A DNA stretch of 64,000 nt, taken from assembly GCA_964409535.1 (NCBI GenBank), contig CAYPDQ010000001.1, forward strand, positions 1 through 64,000, in the 5' to 3' direction. Every line of letters starts with the position of its first letter. The first letter of the stretch is position 1. Shown here in pieces: positions 55,936 through 63,931 of the stretch. The notes beneath the pieces were generated by a model. It was not told the origin of the DNA, ran no database searches, and worked only from the letters and a program-made list of their open reading frames with translations. The stretch is from JBBUAX01 sp964409535. Its GTDB lineage: Bacteria; Patescibacteriota; Minisyncoccia; UBA6257; 2-01-FULL-56-20. A program made the translations under genes and the position numbers.

Positions 55936-57699
55936 TCAGATTTTTTCCGGTGCGGAAATACCGAGGAGGCCGAGGCCGGTTTTCATAACACCGGCGGCTA
56001 CGGCGACGAGCGCAAGCCGCGCCTCCCGCCTTTCCTTGTCTTCATCTTTGAGTATCGGCGTGGATTCATAGTAGGAATTAATCGCGTTCGCGAGTTCGTA
56101 GAGATAAACGGCGACGGCATTCGGGGCGCACGCCGCAGCCGCGGATTTCACTGCCTCCGGGAACTCCGCCATTTTCCTGATTAGCGCGAGTTCATTCTCT
56201 TCAATAAGGCGCGCTGCGTTCCACGTTCCACGTTCCACGCCCCGTGATTTGCGCAAGATACTGCGCAAACGTGCATAGGTGTATTGGAGATACGGCCCGC
56301 TGTCACCCTGGAAAGAGATTGATTTGTCCATGTCAAAAACAATGTCCCGGCCGACGCCCTGTTTCAAGATGGAGTAACGGATGGCGGCCAGGGCCACTTT
56401 TTCTTCTATCTCTTCGCGTTCTCTTTTGGTAAGCTCCTTGCGTTCGGCTACTTTTTTAGCCACCGCTTCTTTCAGCTGGTCAATCAGCGCCTCCGCGGTG
56501 ATAACCTCGCCGGTGCGGGAGGACATTTTACCCGAAGGTAAGCGCATCATGCCGTGGCTAAGATGGACTGTTTTCTCCGCCGCTTCCGGCACTACCTGCT
56601 CCATCGCTTTCAAAACCACTCTGAAGTATTCATTGATTTCGTTTCCGGTCACGATAAACGATGCGTCCGGGTGATACAGGTCAAATTTTTTCTGGTTCAG
56701 TCCCAGCTCCTTGGCCTCATACGTCGGCAAGCCCTGGGAGTTTATAAACACTCTGTTGTGCAGGCCGTACTTCTCGCCGGGAAAGATAATCGCGCCTTCA
56801 CTTTTTTGAAACACCTCCGGATGGGCCTTAACGAGCTTCACACCCACCGGTCCAACTTCGCTTTCAAAGAAATAATGGACGAACTTCGTGCCCAGCCGCC
56901 TATAAATCGTCTCAAAATAGTCTAAGCTCCACTTGCGGCCGAGATCGTATAATCTGTTTATTTCTTTGTCTGAACGGTTGTATACCTTGACGTTTATATC
57001 CTCCACTTGCTTCCTTAGCTCATCCTTATCTGGACCACCCCTCAAAGAACCGCTGATATCTTTCATATCGTAAGCGCCAGAGCCAACAGTATATGCATTA
57101 GCGAGATATCTTATTTTCTTATCTAGAGCGTCTCCTTTTCTGGGCAAGCTGCCTTGCAAAATATAGAGAATACCCCAAATGGTTTTAGCCACATGCAAAC
57201 CAACGTCGCCCTGGTAATTCACGCGCAAGACCTTGGCCCCGGCGGCCTCGTGGAGGCGGGCGATGGCTTCGCCGATGACATTGGTCATGAGATGCCCAAT
57301 GTGAAACTGCTTGAACGGGTTGGGGTCGGTGTACTCCACCATCACTTTCTTGCCTTTGAGCAAATCCAGACGGCCATAATCGCGGCTTGCGGCAATCTGC
57401 GCGAACTCCTCTTGGATGGCTTTCTCCGACAGCCAAAAGTTTATGAATCCCGGCGGGGCGACCTGAACATTTTGAATAAATCTCTGCGGGGCGACTTTCC
57501 GGACTCTCTCCGCGATTTCTTCAGCCACCGCCATCGGGCTGCGGCCCTTTTCCTTGGCCAAACGCAAGGCGAGGTTCGTGGAGTAGTGGCCAAATTCAGA
57601 TTTAGCAGCCAGAGACAAGTCAAAATCGGCATGTTTGCCTGCCTGCGCAGGCAGGCCTGCCGCCTTCTTCAAGAGTTGAGCAAGCTTTCGCCGTATCAC
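55936..57699 (-). CDS. argS: Arginyl-tRNA synthetase
   Basis: 587 residues, class I. N-terminal tRNA D-loop recognition domain (SEFGHYSTNLALRLA near 34), PNPFKQFHIGHLMTNVIGEAIAR with HIGH at about 131-136, HLSHGMMRLPSGKMSSRTG with KMSS near 404, and the anticodon-binding DALR domain at the C-terminus (YTYARLRSILRKS near 477). Residues 15-20 (LPAQAG) come from a palindrome at 57637-57656, and VERGTWN near 490 is encoded by a triple GTTCCAC-type tandem (about 56219-56236), another probable repeat. Overlaps the upstream membrane gene by 4 bases. Confidence 0.95.
   Translation of the reverse strand: MIRRKLAQLLKKAAGLPAQAGKHADFDLSLAAKSEFGHYSTNLALRLAKEKGRSPMAVAEEIAERVRKVAPQRFIQNVQVAPPGFINFWLSEKAIQEEFAQIAASRDYGRLDLLKGKKVMVEYTDPNPFKQFHIGHLMTNVIGEAIARLHEAAGAKVLRVNYQGDVGLHVAKTIWGILYILQGSLPRKGDALDKKIRYLANAYTVGSGAYDMKDISGSLRGGPDKDELRKQVEDINVKVYNRSDKEINRLYDLGRKWSLDYFETIYRRLGTKFVHYFFESEVGPVGVKLVKAHPEVFQKSEGAIIFPGEKYGLHNRVFINSQGLPTYEAKELGLNQKKFDLYHPDASFIVTGNEINEYFRVVLKAMEQVVPEAAEKTVHLSHGMMRLPSGKMSSRTGEVITAEALIDQLKEAVAKKVAERKELTKREREEIEEKVALAAIRYSILKQGVGRDIVFDMDKSISFQGDSGPYLQYTYARLRSILRKSRGVERGTWNAARLIEENELALIRKMAEFPEAVKSAAAACAPNAVAVYLYELANAINSYYESTPILKDEDKERREARLALVAVAAGVMKTGLGLLGISAPEKI
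57637..57656. repeat. In-gene palindrome in argS
   Basis: Perfect 20-base palindrome GCCTGCCTGCGCAGGCAGGC encoding GLPAQAG near the N-terminus of ArgRS. Confidence 0.9.
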
Positions 57700-58202
57700 T
57701 TTTCAATTTTAACAAGGCGCAGCTCACCGCGGAAGAGCGATGCGAAAAACGTCTTCAAGGTGTCGTAGATGACCGGCAGTTCCAGGTAATCTATCGCGAT
57801 CGCCGCCCAGGCAAGCCAGAGCGGGAAGGCCACGAGCGAGCCGCCCATGAACTTCTGGAGTACGAACTCGTCCGTAATCCAAAGTATGTGCAGCCACTGG
57901 GAGTTCAAAAAGAGAAGCATCCAGACGCTCTTCCAGTTGAAGCCCCGGCGCAGCTCGTCTATGTAGATTAGCGAAACGCCCAAAAGCGCCGGGATCTCGG
58001 TGTAGTCCACGAGCACCAGGAGTGTTTGCCAGAAAGCGTGCAGCGGGAAATAGCTCTCCGCAAAAAGGCGCATAGCGACCACGTGCGCGGAGAGCCACCA
58101 AAGGTGAGTAAGTTGCAGCAAAAACAAGCCGGTGGAAAGTCCGACCGTCAAAAGGTAGTTCCGCTCGTACCAGGACCAGAATTTAGCGACAAATTTACGC
58201 AT
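57696..58202 (-). CDS. Conserved membrane protein, function unknown
   Basis: 168 residues with four or five hydrophobic segments (about 17-37, 57-80, 92-110, 122-146). It is rich in tryptophan (LTHLWWLSAH, SQWLHILWITDEF). I do not recognise the family. It is just upstream of argS (4-base overlap) and divergent from smpB with 27 bases between. Confidence 0.7.
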   Translation of the reverse strand: MRKFVAKFWSWYERNYLLTVGLSTGLFLLQLTHLWWLSAHVVAMRLFAESYFPLHAFWQTLLVLVDYTEIPALLGVSLIYIDELRRGFNWKSVWMLLFLNSQWLHILWITDEFVLQKFMGGSLVAFPLWLAWAAIAIDYLELPVIYDTLKTFFASLFRGELRLVKIEK

Positions 58203-58229
58203 TGGGCTATACTAATAAAGAATTCTACT

Positions 58230-58703
58230 ATGAGCAATGCTGACTCACCAAAAGTTCTCGCCGAAAACCGGCGTGCCAGATTCGACTACGATATCCTTGA
58301 GACATACGAGGCGGGATTGGAGTTGATCGGCCAAGAGGTTAAAAGCGTGAAGGGGGGCAAGATGCAAATTTCCGGAAGCTATGCGCTCATCCGCCCGCCA
58401 GCATCCGGGCGGGCAGGGGGCGGCGAGGCCTGGCTCACGAACTCCGTCATCCCGCCGTACCAGCCGAAAAATGCGCCGCCGGACTACGACCCGGAACGCA
58501 GCCGCCGCCTCCTCCTGCGCAAAGAGGAGTTAAAGAACCTCTCCGGCCGTCTGCACGAGAAAGGGCTCTCGCTTCTGCCCCTCCGGGCCTACGCCAAGCG
58601 CGGCTTCGTCAAAGTGGAACTCGGACTCGGCCGCAGCCGCAAAAAGAGCGACAAGCGCGAGTTCCTGAAAAAGCGCGCCGCGGAAAGAGAAATGAGGGGC
58701 TAG
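58230..58703 (+). CDS. smpB: SsrA-binding protein SmpB
   Basis: 157 residues from MSNADSPKVLAENRRARFDY at 58230; an upstream frame is antisense to the neighbour. Typical SmpB: NRRARFDYDILETYEAGLELIGQEVKS (about 11-37), GKMQISGSYALI, the region before YQP and the C-terminal tail KKSDKREFLKKRAAEREMRG that enters the ribosome channel. It binds tmRNA and guides it to stalled ribosomes; tmRNA is encoded 4 kb away. Residues RPPASGRAGGGE (58391-58416, GCCCGCC/GGCGGGC hairpin) look like a small in-frame repeat insertion. TATACT lies at 58208-58213. Confidence 0.93.
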   Translation: MSNADSPKVLAENRRARFDYDILETYEAGLELIGQEVKSVKGGKMQISGSYALIRPPASGRAGGGEAWLTNSVIPPYQPKNAPPDYDPERSRRLLLRKEELKNLSGRLHEKGLSLLPLRAYAKRGFVKVELGLGRSRKKSDKREFLKKRAAEREMRG

Positions 58704-59113
58704 CGTTTCGGCTCTGGCCCCTTCGATTCGCCGTCAAACCTGCCGCCGGTAAGGATCCAGGTGCCGCGCACCGTTTTCACGCTGTAGTAGAGAGCCAAGA
58801 GGAAAATTATCGCCAAAACCTGATTCACAAAGAAAAAGTATATTTCTTCCTCAAAATTGGCGTAGGCGCGGACGGTATAGTATTCAAAACTGACTACCGC
58901 GAAAATAGAAACGAGAAGGTTCAGGACGTTGCTCCAGAATTTGGCCGGGGTAGTGACGCCGGCGGCGATGTCCACCACTATCACCGCGAATATTGTCACG
59001 TAGAGCGGCAAAGAAATGTCCTTCCAGAAGAGAGGCAGAGAGAGCGCCATCACGAACGCCGCCACGAGAAAAAACCGCCGCACCTTGTCCCCATAGTAAT
59101 GCAACATCGGCAT
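58700..59113 (-). CDS. Small membrane protein, function unknown
   Basis: 137 residues with four hydrophobic segments (about 14-30, 36-54, 61-80, 93-113) and a polar tail (GGRFDGESKGPEPKR). I do not recognise the family. Convergent with smpB (4-base overlap) and divergent from the peptidase gene. Confidence 0.65.
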   Translation of the reverse strand: MPMLHYYGDKVRRFFLVAAFVMALSLPLFWKDISLPLYVTIFAVIVVDIAAGVTTPAKFWSNVLNLLVSIFAVVSFEYYTVRAYANFEEEIYFFFVNQVLAIIFLLALYYSVKTVRGTWILTGGRFDGESKGPEPKR

Positions 59114-59139
59114 AGTTCTATAATTGTATCATAAGCGCT

Positions 59140-59967
59140 ATGGGTAGGTTATTAACATTTCTCGTTATTCTCTCGCTGCCTTCCGTCTCTTTCGCCGCCG
59201 CGACGGTGAACGTGCCATCCGCCATTTATCAAGGCGATGCTGTGGTTGCGAAAATCCAAGGCGGAACGCCGGTCTCGGCCGTCTTTGACGGCGCCGAGGC
59301 CGCGTTTTTCCCGTACCAAGGCGGGTACCGCGCGGTTTTCGGCATCCCGCCAGCCAAAAATCCGGGCGTATACAAGCTGCGCCTGGAGTTCGCGGACGGC
59401 ACATCTTTAGAGAAGAAAATTGCTGTCCGCACAAAGAATTTCCCGAAAGTTGCCCTCGGCATCCCGGAAAAACTGGGGCTTACCCCAAGCGGCCTCGTAG
59501 AGAAACTCCAAACCAAGAAAATCAACTTGGATGAAATATTCGGCAAAAAGACAGGCGATATTTTCTTCAGCCAGCCCTTCGGCCTCGCGCTCGCGGATAA
59601 CCGCAAAATCAGCAGCGTTTTCGGAGAAATAAGAAAAACCGGGGACACGGAGATCCGCCATTTAGGAACGGACTTCACTGCCGAAAAAGGCGCGGCGGTG
59701 GGCGCGATAAACGCGGGCGTGGTGCGCAAGGCGTACTTTGACACCGTCTACGGCAATTCGGTCATCGTGGACCACGGCCAGGGGATTTTCTCTTTCTACA
59801 TCCACCTGGACAAAATCAAAGTTAAAGAGGGTGACGTTTTGAAAAAAGGCGCCATCGTCGGTACGGTGGGCTCAAGCGGCTACTCCACCGCTCCGCACCT
59901 GCACCTCTCGGTGAAGGTCGGCGGCGTCCCGGTGGACCCGGTTGGGTTTGTGAGAAGTTTTAAATAA
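59140..59967 (+). CDS. M23 family metallopeptidase (exported)
   Basis: 275 residues. Signal peptide MGRLLTFLVILSLPSVSFA, a beta-rich exported N-terminal region (about 20-150), then the LytM/M23 fold: EIRHLGTDFTAEKG (about 172-185; zinc His and Asp of HxxxD) , VYGNSVIVDHGQGIFSFYIHLDKI and APHLHLSVKVGG (about 252-263; HxH zinc motif). It cuts peptidoglycan cross-bridges during growth or division. TATAAT at 59119-59124. Neighbours are not obviously related. Confidence 0.92.
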   Translation: MGRLLTFLVILSLPSVSFAAATVNVPSAIYQGDAVVAKIQGGTPVSAVFDGAEAAFFPYQGGYRAVFGIPPAKNPGVYKLRLEFADGTSLEKKIAVRTKNFPKVALGIPEKLGLTPSGLVEKLQTKKINLDEIFGKKTGDIFFSQPFGLALADNRKISSVFGEIRKTGDTEIRHLGTDFTAEKGAAVGAINAGVVRKAYFDTVYGNSVIVDHGQGIFSFYIHLDKIKVKEGDVLKKGAIVGTVGSSGYSTAPHLHLSVKVGGVPVDPVGFVRSFK

Positions 59968-59980
59968 CGAACTTCTTCCT

Positions 59981-61045
59981 CTATGGTATTTTGAAAACGA
60001 ATGCGCCCCCTCCGCCGGCACCACCCGCCGGATTGCTGTTGCCCGTTGTAGACCCGCCGCCGCCACCACCGTAACTTCCGCTTAGACCGGAGGTGGTCCA
60101 ACCTCCTCCTCCGCCGCCGGCGCTTTCGTTATACTGCTTAAAACCATAACCTGCGTCTTTCCAGCCCCAACAGCCTCCGTTTTGACCCGTGTAGCCGCTT
60201 GAGTTTCCCCACGGAGCCGCGCCCGCTGTCACGCCGTTACCACCATAGCCGCCCGCGCCGCCGGAACCGTCGATCTGCCAGTCGCAGGACCCGCCCGCGC
60301 CGCCGCCGCCGCCAGTGCTTCCAGAAACGCTCTCTCCCGCGCCACCCGCAAGGTACGTACCAGCGCCGTTTCCTCCTATTCCACCGCGCGTGCCCGTGCC
60401 AGCCAGTACTTGTCCGTACGTGCCGCCGCTTGGGCAACCCGCACCAGCACCGCCACTAAGCTGGACAATGTAATTCCCAAGATTGTCCCGCAAACTAGTC
60501 TCGCCGCCGCTCGCAGCCGACCCCCCGCCGGCGCCAACCAGCAAGGTGTAGGTTTTAGAGGAGTCAAGCGTTACCGAGGTTTGGAAATTAGTGCTTGCGC
60601 CACCGCCGCCGCCCGGCCCTGAATATCCGCAAAACGGGCCTCCCCCACCACCGCCAGCCGCGCCGCCGAAGGACACGGAGGTACTAGTATTTATCGTTAT
60701 CGTATAGGCGCCCGAGGTCGTGAGCGCCAGCTGGCCAACCCAGAGGTCCTGGCTGCCAGACGCAGCTCCGCTATAGGTGATAATGGGATGGTCAACGACG
60801 GTAGCGCAGCTTGGCTTGCCGGAACGGAAGCGCGACCACTCCGTAGTGGTGTTAGTGGGAACGAAGATCGGCTTACTGCAGTTGTTTGTAACCCGCTTCA
60901 GGACACCGAATTCGTTGACGTCGGTGTAGTTGCCTACGGTTACCTGGTAACTCGTGGCGGCCTTAAGAAAGGACGCCCCGAAAAACGCAAAAGCGATAGT
61001 GAGAATCAGAATCTTTATTGCATTTATGTCGCGCAACTGCTTCAT
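59981..61045 (-). CDS. Secreted glycine-rich protein
   Basis: 354 residues: a signal-peptide-like N-terminus (about 10-30, IKILILTIAFAFFGASFLKA), a cysteine-containing region (about 55-80) and a long glycine-rich domain (about 125-350; GGAAGGGGGGPFCGYSGPG, many GGxGG stretches) ending FVFKIP. The domain resembles the glycine-rich repeat of phage tail or adhesin-like proteins. It overlaps the S74 gene by 4 bases and so probably is made together with it and displayed on the surface. Homology search is difficult because of low complexity. Confidence 0.75.
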   Translation of the reverse strand: MKQLRDINAIKILILTIAFAFFGASFLKAATSYQVTVGNYTDVNEFGVLKRVTNNCSKPIFVPTNTTTEWSRFRSGKPSCATVVDHPIITYSGAASGSQDLWVGQLALTTSGAYTITINTSTSVSFGGAAGGGGGGPFCGYSGPGGGGGASTNFQTSVTLDSSKTYTLLVGAGGGSAASGGETSLRDNLGNYIVQLSGGAGAGCPSGGTYGQVLAGTGTRGGIGGNGAGTYLAGGAGESVSGSTGGGGGAGGSCDWQIDGSGGAGGYGGNGVTAGAAPWGNSSGYTGQNGGCWGWKDAGYGFKQYNESAGGGGGGWTTSGLSGSYGGGGGGSTTGNSNPAGGAGGGGAFVFKIP

Positions 61046-62517
61046 CGTTGCTGTTTCAGCTCCCTCACCTCTTCCCTCAACTCACGCACTTGATTACTTA
61101 ACTCCTTAATCGCTTCAGTCATCGGCGCCGCGATAACGCCGTAGTCCACGCTCTTCAAGCCGGTGTTGGGATCGGTCTTTACCGCCTCCGGCAAAACCCT
61201 TTCCACCTCCTGGGCGATGAAGCCCACGCTTAGCTTCCCGGATTCTTTCCATCTAAAAGAGACGCCGTTCAGATTCTCAACAATTTCCAATCCGCCGACG
61301 GGCGCAACATCCGCTTTAAGCCGGGCGTCTGAAGGATAGTAGTATGCGTTTGCTTGGATGTTGCCATTCACGGTCAGCACCTCGGGAATCGTCGATGTCC
61401 CGATGCCGACGTAGCCGGCTCTTGTAATTCTCATTTTTTCATTAATATTTCCGCTTGAATCGGACGTAGCAAAATACATGTCGCCCGAAGCAATGCCGGA
61501 ACCGGGTGCGTTCCAAACGCCGACTTGTCCGATCGGATAGGCCGTCCCAGCCGACGTCGCACCTTCAAATTGCAAAGCGGTTCCCGCACCTGCTGTGGTG
61601 TTGAGATTGGTGAGGAATTGTGCGGCAGTCACGGTTTGTGGCTGGGTGCCGCTCTGATCGCGGCGCACGTCCAGCCTCGCCCCTGGCCCCGTTGTCCCGA
61701 TGCCGACGTAGCCGCTGGTATCGATCCTCATCCGCTCGGTAGGCGTGATTTGGGTTCCGTCAGCTACTGTTGACGCAGCGTCCGTAAAGAATTTAATACC
61801 TCCATTGTAATCCAAGCGGATTGCGTTTCGCCCAATGGAGCTGCCATAACTCGAGACATAAATATCTGCCGCAGTTCCACCGCGCAAACCCGTAGCCAGA
61901 ACAAGACCTGCACTAGAATATGGCGCCCAGATATTCGCATAATTGGCCGAGGTACCGCCCCAAGCCAGCGCCCTGCCGGCTGTAGCGTTTCCCAAATCTA
62001 GTACGCCAGACGGGTTCGTCGTCCCGATGCCAACCAAGCCGTTCTTTACCGCCAGAACGTCCGAGGACTGGTTCTGGACGACGAGGGCGCCGTCAGTTCC
62101 TATTCTCAATATAGTGGAGGTGCTTGCCCCTCGGGAGAGCTTCAAGATGTTGTCGCCGGTGGAGTTGAACACTTCCAGGCGGGCGCCAAAGGAGGTTGTG
62201 CCTATCGCAACATTCCCGGAGTTGTAGTAAATATCACTGCCAGAGGTGGTCCATTGGGAGGTGCTAACCTGGGACCAAGCTGTTTTGCAGTCCCCGGCGA
62301 TGCACAGAGTGGAGGTGGCGTTCACCCCTATCCCGGAGAGAGTGGACGAGGAATAGAAACTACCTACCTTAATCTGGAGAGATGAGCCGGTATTAAGAAG
62401 CCCGGAGATGTTGCCGTTCGGAGGATCCTGGGTGGGGTTGGTCCAGGCGAATACGTAAGTTGCAATGCCCAGAACGAAAAGAGCAATGATAAATGCCGCT
62501 CCAAGGATCCGCTTCAT
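61042..62517 (-). CDS. Tail-fiber-like protein with C-terminal S74 chaperone domain
   Basis: 491 residues. N-terminal signal/anchor (about 5-25, GAAFIIALFVLGIATYVFAW), a long repetitive beta region with VGIGTTNPSGVLDLGNATAG-like words repeated (VGIGTTGPGARLDV, VGIGTSTIPEVL), then the S74 intramolecular chaperone: SDARLKADVAPV (about 394-405; autocleavage serine), GFIAQEVERVLPEAV (about 429-443) and a terminal coiled coil ELSNQVRELREEVRELKQQ. In phage such domains help trimeric fibers fold and are then cleaved. Here it is probably a cell-surface fiber or attachment protein. Confidence 0.87.
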   Translation of the reverse strand: MKRILGAAFIIALFVLGIATYVFAWTNPTQDPPNGNISGLLNTGSSLQIKVGSFYSSSTLSGIGVNATSTLCIAGDCKTAWSQVSTSQWTTSGSDIYYNSGNVAIGTTSFGARLEVFNSTGDNILKLSRGASTSTILRIGTDGALVVQNQSSDVLAVKNGLVGIGTTNPSGVLDLGNATAGRALAWGGTSANYANIWAPYSSAGLVLATGLRGGTAADIYVSSYGSSIGRNAIRLDYNGGIKFFTDAASTVADGTQITPTERMRIDTSGYVGIGTTGPGARLDVRRDQSGTQPQTVTAAQFLTNLNTTAGAGTALQFEGATSAGTAYPIGQVGVWNAPGSGIASGDMYFATSDSSGNINEKMRITRAGYVGIGTSTIPEVLTVNGNIQANAYYYPSDARLKADVAPVGGLEIVENLNGVSFRWKESGKLSVGFIAQEVERVLPEAVKTDPNTGLKSVDYGVIAAPMTEAIKELSNQVRELREEVRELKQQR

Positions 62518-62579
62518 ACCTTAATTCTACCTCATCTAATATGAAGTCAAGCGAAGATGTGGATAAGCAGCTTTTTCAG

Positions 62580-62896
62580 TGGAGATGGGCGGAGTTGAAC
62601 CGCCGTCTAAGGAAGTTATCGGAGAATCATCTACGAGCGTAGTTCGCCGAAAGCAAACGGAATGCCCCGCTAAGTTTAGTCCCGCGGTAGGCGGAGCCCT
62701 AACGTACGGAACGAGCCCCCTTGTATAAGACCGGGTTCCCGCTAAGAGACACAGCGAGACCGATCCTCCGGCTTAAGCGTAAGCGAACGCCGGAGCTGCA
62801 ACTTTATTGTTGGCAGTTAATGTTTTGTGCGAGTTTTGCGCCATCGCGGGCGGCTCGCCGACTCCCGACTCTTCCTTATCGATGCCTTGCATCCCC
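62580..62896 (-). ncRNA. ssrA: Transfer-messenger RNA (tmRNA)
   Basis: About 317 nt. The 3' end reads GGTTCAACTCCGCCCATCTCC plus A (T-arm and acceptor); the 5' end GGGGATG at 62896-62890 pairs with CATCTCC, and GGCATCGATAAGG mimics the D-loop-like part. The tag reads ANNKVAAPAFAYA, resuming at GCC and ending TAA just before TCCGGCG-type stem bases. CCA is not encoded. It rescues stalled ribosomes with SmpB. The A/Y-A end differs from the common ALAA. A 14-base word shared with ileS repeats lies near the 5' end. Confidence 0.92.
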
Positions 62897-62987
62897 GGTG
62901 CTACAACCACTGCAATGACATAGGTGGCTGTGCCAAATTGTCAATTGCGAGAACGCTCGTTGCTAAACCCTTGTGGTTGTAGCACCG
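62896..62987. repeat. 15-bp inverted repeat around the tmRNA promoter
   Basis: CGGTGCTACAACCAC (62896-62910) faces GTGGTTGTAGCACCG (62973-62987), perfect. Each is followed outward by CATCCCC, so the mature 5' end of tmRNA and a second copy of GGGGATG (62990-62996) lie on either side of the promoter. Confidence 0.85.
62917..62944 (-). promoter_or_regulatory. tmRNA promoter
   Basis: Minus strand TTGACA (62939-62944, plus coordinates), 16 bases, TATGTC (62917-62922). Transcription from about 62910 gives a precursor whose leader is removed at GGGGATG, presumably by RNase P. Confidence 0.6.
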
Positions 62988-63060
62988 GGCATCCCCGTAT
63001 GCAATTTTCAATTGCAAGCGCATTATACCCCGGCACAGCGCAAAAATCAACCCCTACTCT

Positions 63061-63357
63061 TCACTCTTTCGCCGCCAGGTAGATAACCTCCAATATTATA
63101 TAAACCAATACGGGGTAGCCGATCATTGCCGAAATTGCGACCACGTCCACCATTCCCCCGCCGGTGAGATAAGCGTTCTTGAATATGCCGCTCCAGGGGT
63201 AGATAACGATGTCGCTCACCTTATATACCAGGTCAACTATCACCGCTATCGGGTTCGCCGCCAGGAACTTCAGAACTATCCGCACCGCAAGGAACACCTC
63301 GAAGAGGCCGAGGAAGTATTTTATGTACCGGGCCAGGGAATGGGCCGGGAAAGTCAT
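63061..63357 (-). CDS. YggT family membrane protein
   Basis: 98 residues from MTFPAHSLARYIKYFLGLFE at 63357; longer frames are antisense to infC. Two membrane segments (about 13-33 and 65-93) surround the family core AANPIAVIVDLVYKVSDIVIYPWSGIF (about 35-61). YggT proteins are small membrane proteins of uncertain role, linked to osmotic response or division in other bacteria. Divergent from infC with 34 bases between. Confidence 0.82.
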   Translation of the reverse strand: MTFPAHSLARYIKYFLGLFEVFLAVRIVLKFLAANPIAVIVDLVYKVSDIVIYPWSGIFKNAYLTGGGMVDVVAISAMIGYPVLVYIILEVIYLAAKE

Positions 63358-63391
63358 ACCCACAATCTTATCTTGCACTGCACAGAAATCA

Positions 63392-63931
63392 ATGCTATCC
63401 TCTGTGCGTAACAACTTTCCCATCCCCATACTTAAGCCGCGAATCAACAACCAGATAACCGCGCCGGAACTCCGGGTGATCGGAGAGAACGGGGAGAACT
63501 TGGGGGTGATGCCCAGGGACAAGGCGCTTGCGCTCACGAGAGCCGAAGAGGGTCTTGACCTTATAGAGGTTGTGCCCGGCGCCAATCCGCCGGTCGTGCG
63601 CCTGATGAGCTACGACAAGTACCGCTATGAGCAGGAGAAGGCGGAGAAAAAGGAGCGGCGGGCGATAAAGTCCGCGAGCATAAAGCGGGTGCAGATAAGC
63701 CCGCGGGCCGCGAGCCACGACCTCCAAGTGAGGATCAAGCAACTGGAAGAGTTCCTGGCGGAAGGCCATCCGGTGGAAGTGTATGTCCGCCTGCGCGGCC
63801 GGGAAAAATACAACAAGGGCTGGGCGAACGCCAAACTCCAGGAATTCCTGAAAATGATAAGCGTGGAATACAAAATAGTGAGCGCGCCGAAGTTCGCGCA
63901 AGGGTTAAGCGTCCAAATTGCAAAGAAATGA
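63392..63931 (+). CDS. infC: Translation initiation factor IF-3
   Basis: 179 residues from ATG 63392 (MLSSVRNNFPIPILKPRINN). N-terminal domain PRINNQITAPELRVIGENGENLGVM (about 16-40), linker with YDKYRYEQEKAEKKERR, C-terminal domain with SPRAASHDLQVRIKQLEEFLAEGHPVEVYVRLRGRE-type (about 100-140). IF-3 checks start codons and keeps 30S subunits free. Many infC genes start with AUU for autoregulation; here a plain ATG is available, but it sits in the loop of a hairpin (GCACAGA/TCTGTGC, 63380-63407). It overlaps rpmI as ATGA. Confidence 0.93.
   Translation: MLSSVRNNFPIPILKPRINNQITAPELRVIGENGENLGVMPRDKALALTRAEEGLDLIEVVPGANPPVVRLMSYDKYRYEQEKAEKKERRAIKSASIKRVQISPRAASHDLQVRIKQLEEFLAEGHPVEVYVRLRGREKYNKGWANAKLQEFLKMISVEYKIVSAPKFAQGLSVQIAKK

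Noticed and set aside
62990..62996. Alternative tmRNA 5' end at the second GGGGATG
   Set aside because: It lies upstream of the TTGACA promoter and is not followed by the D-loop-like GGCATCGATAAGG sequence.
63209..63391. N-terminal extension of IF-3
   Set aside because: It is antisense to the YggT-family gene and unlike any IF-3; the conserved domain starts just after ATG 63392.
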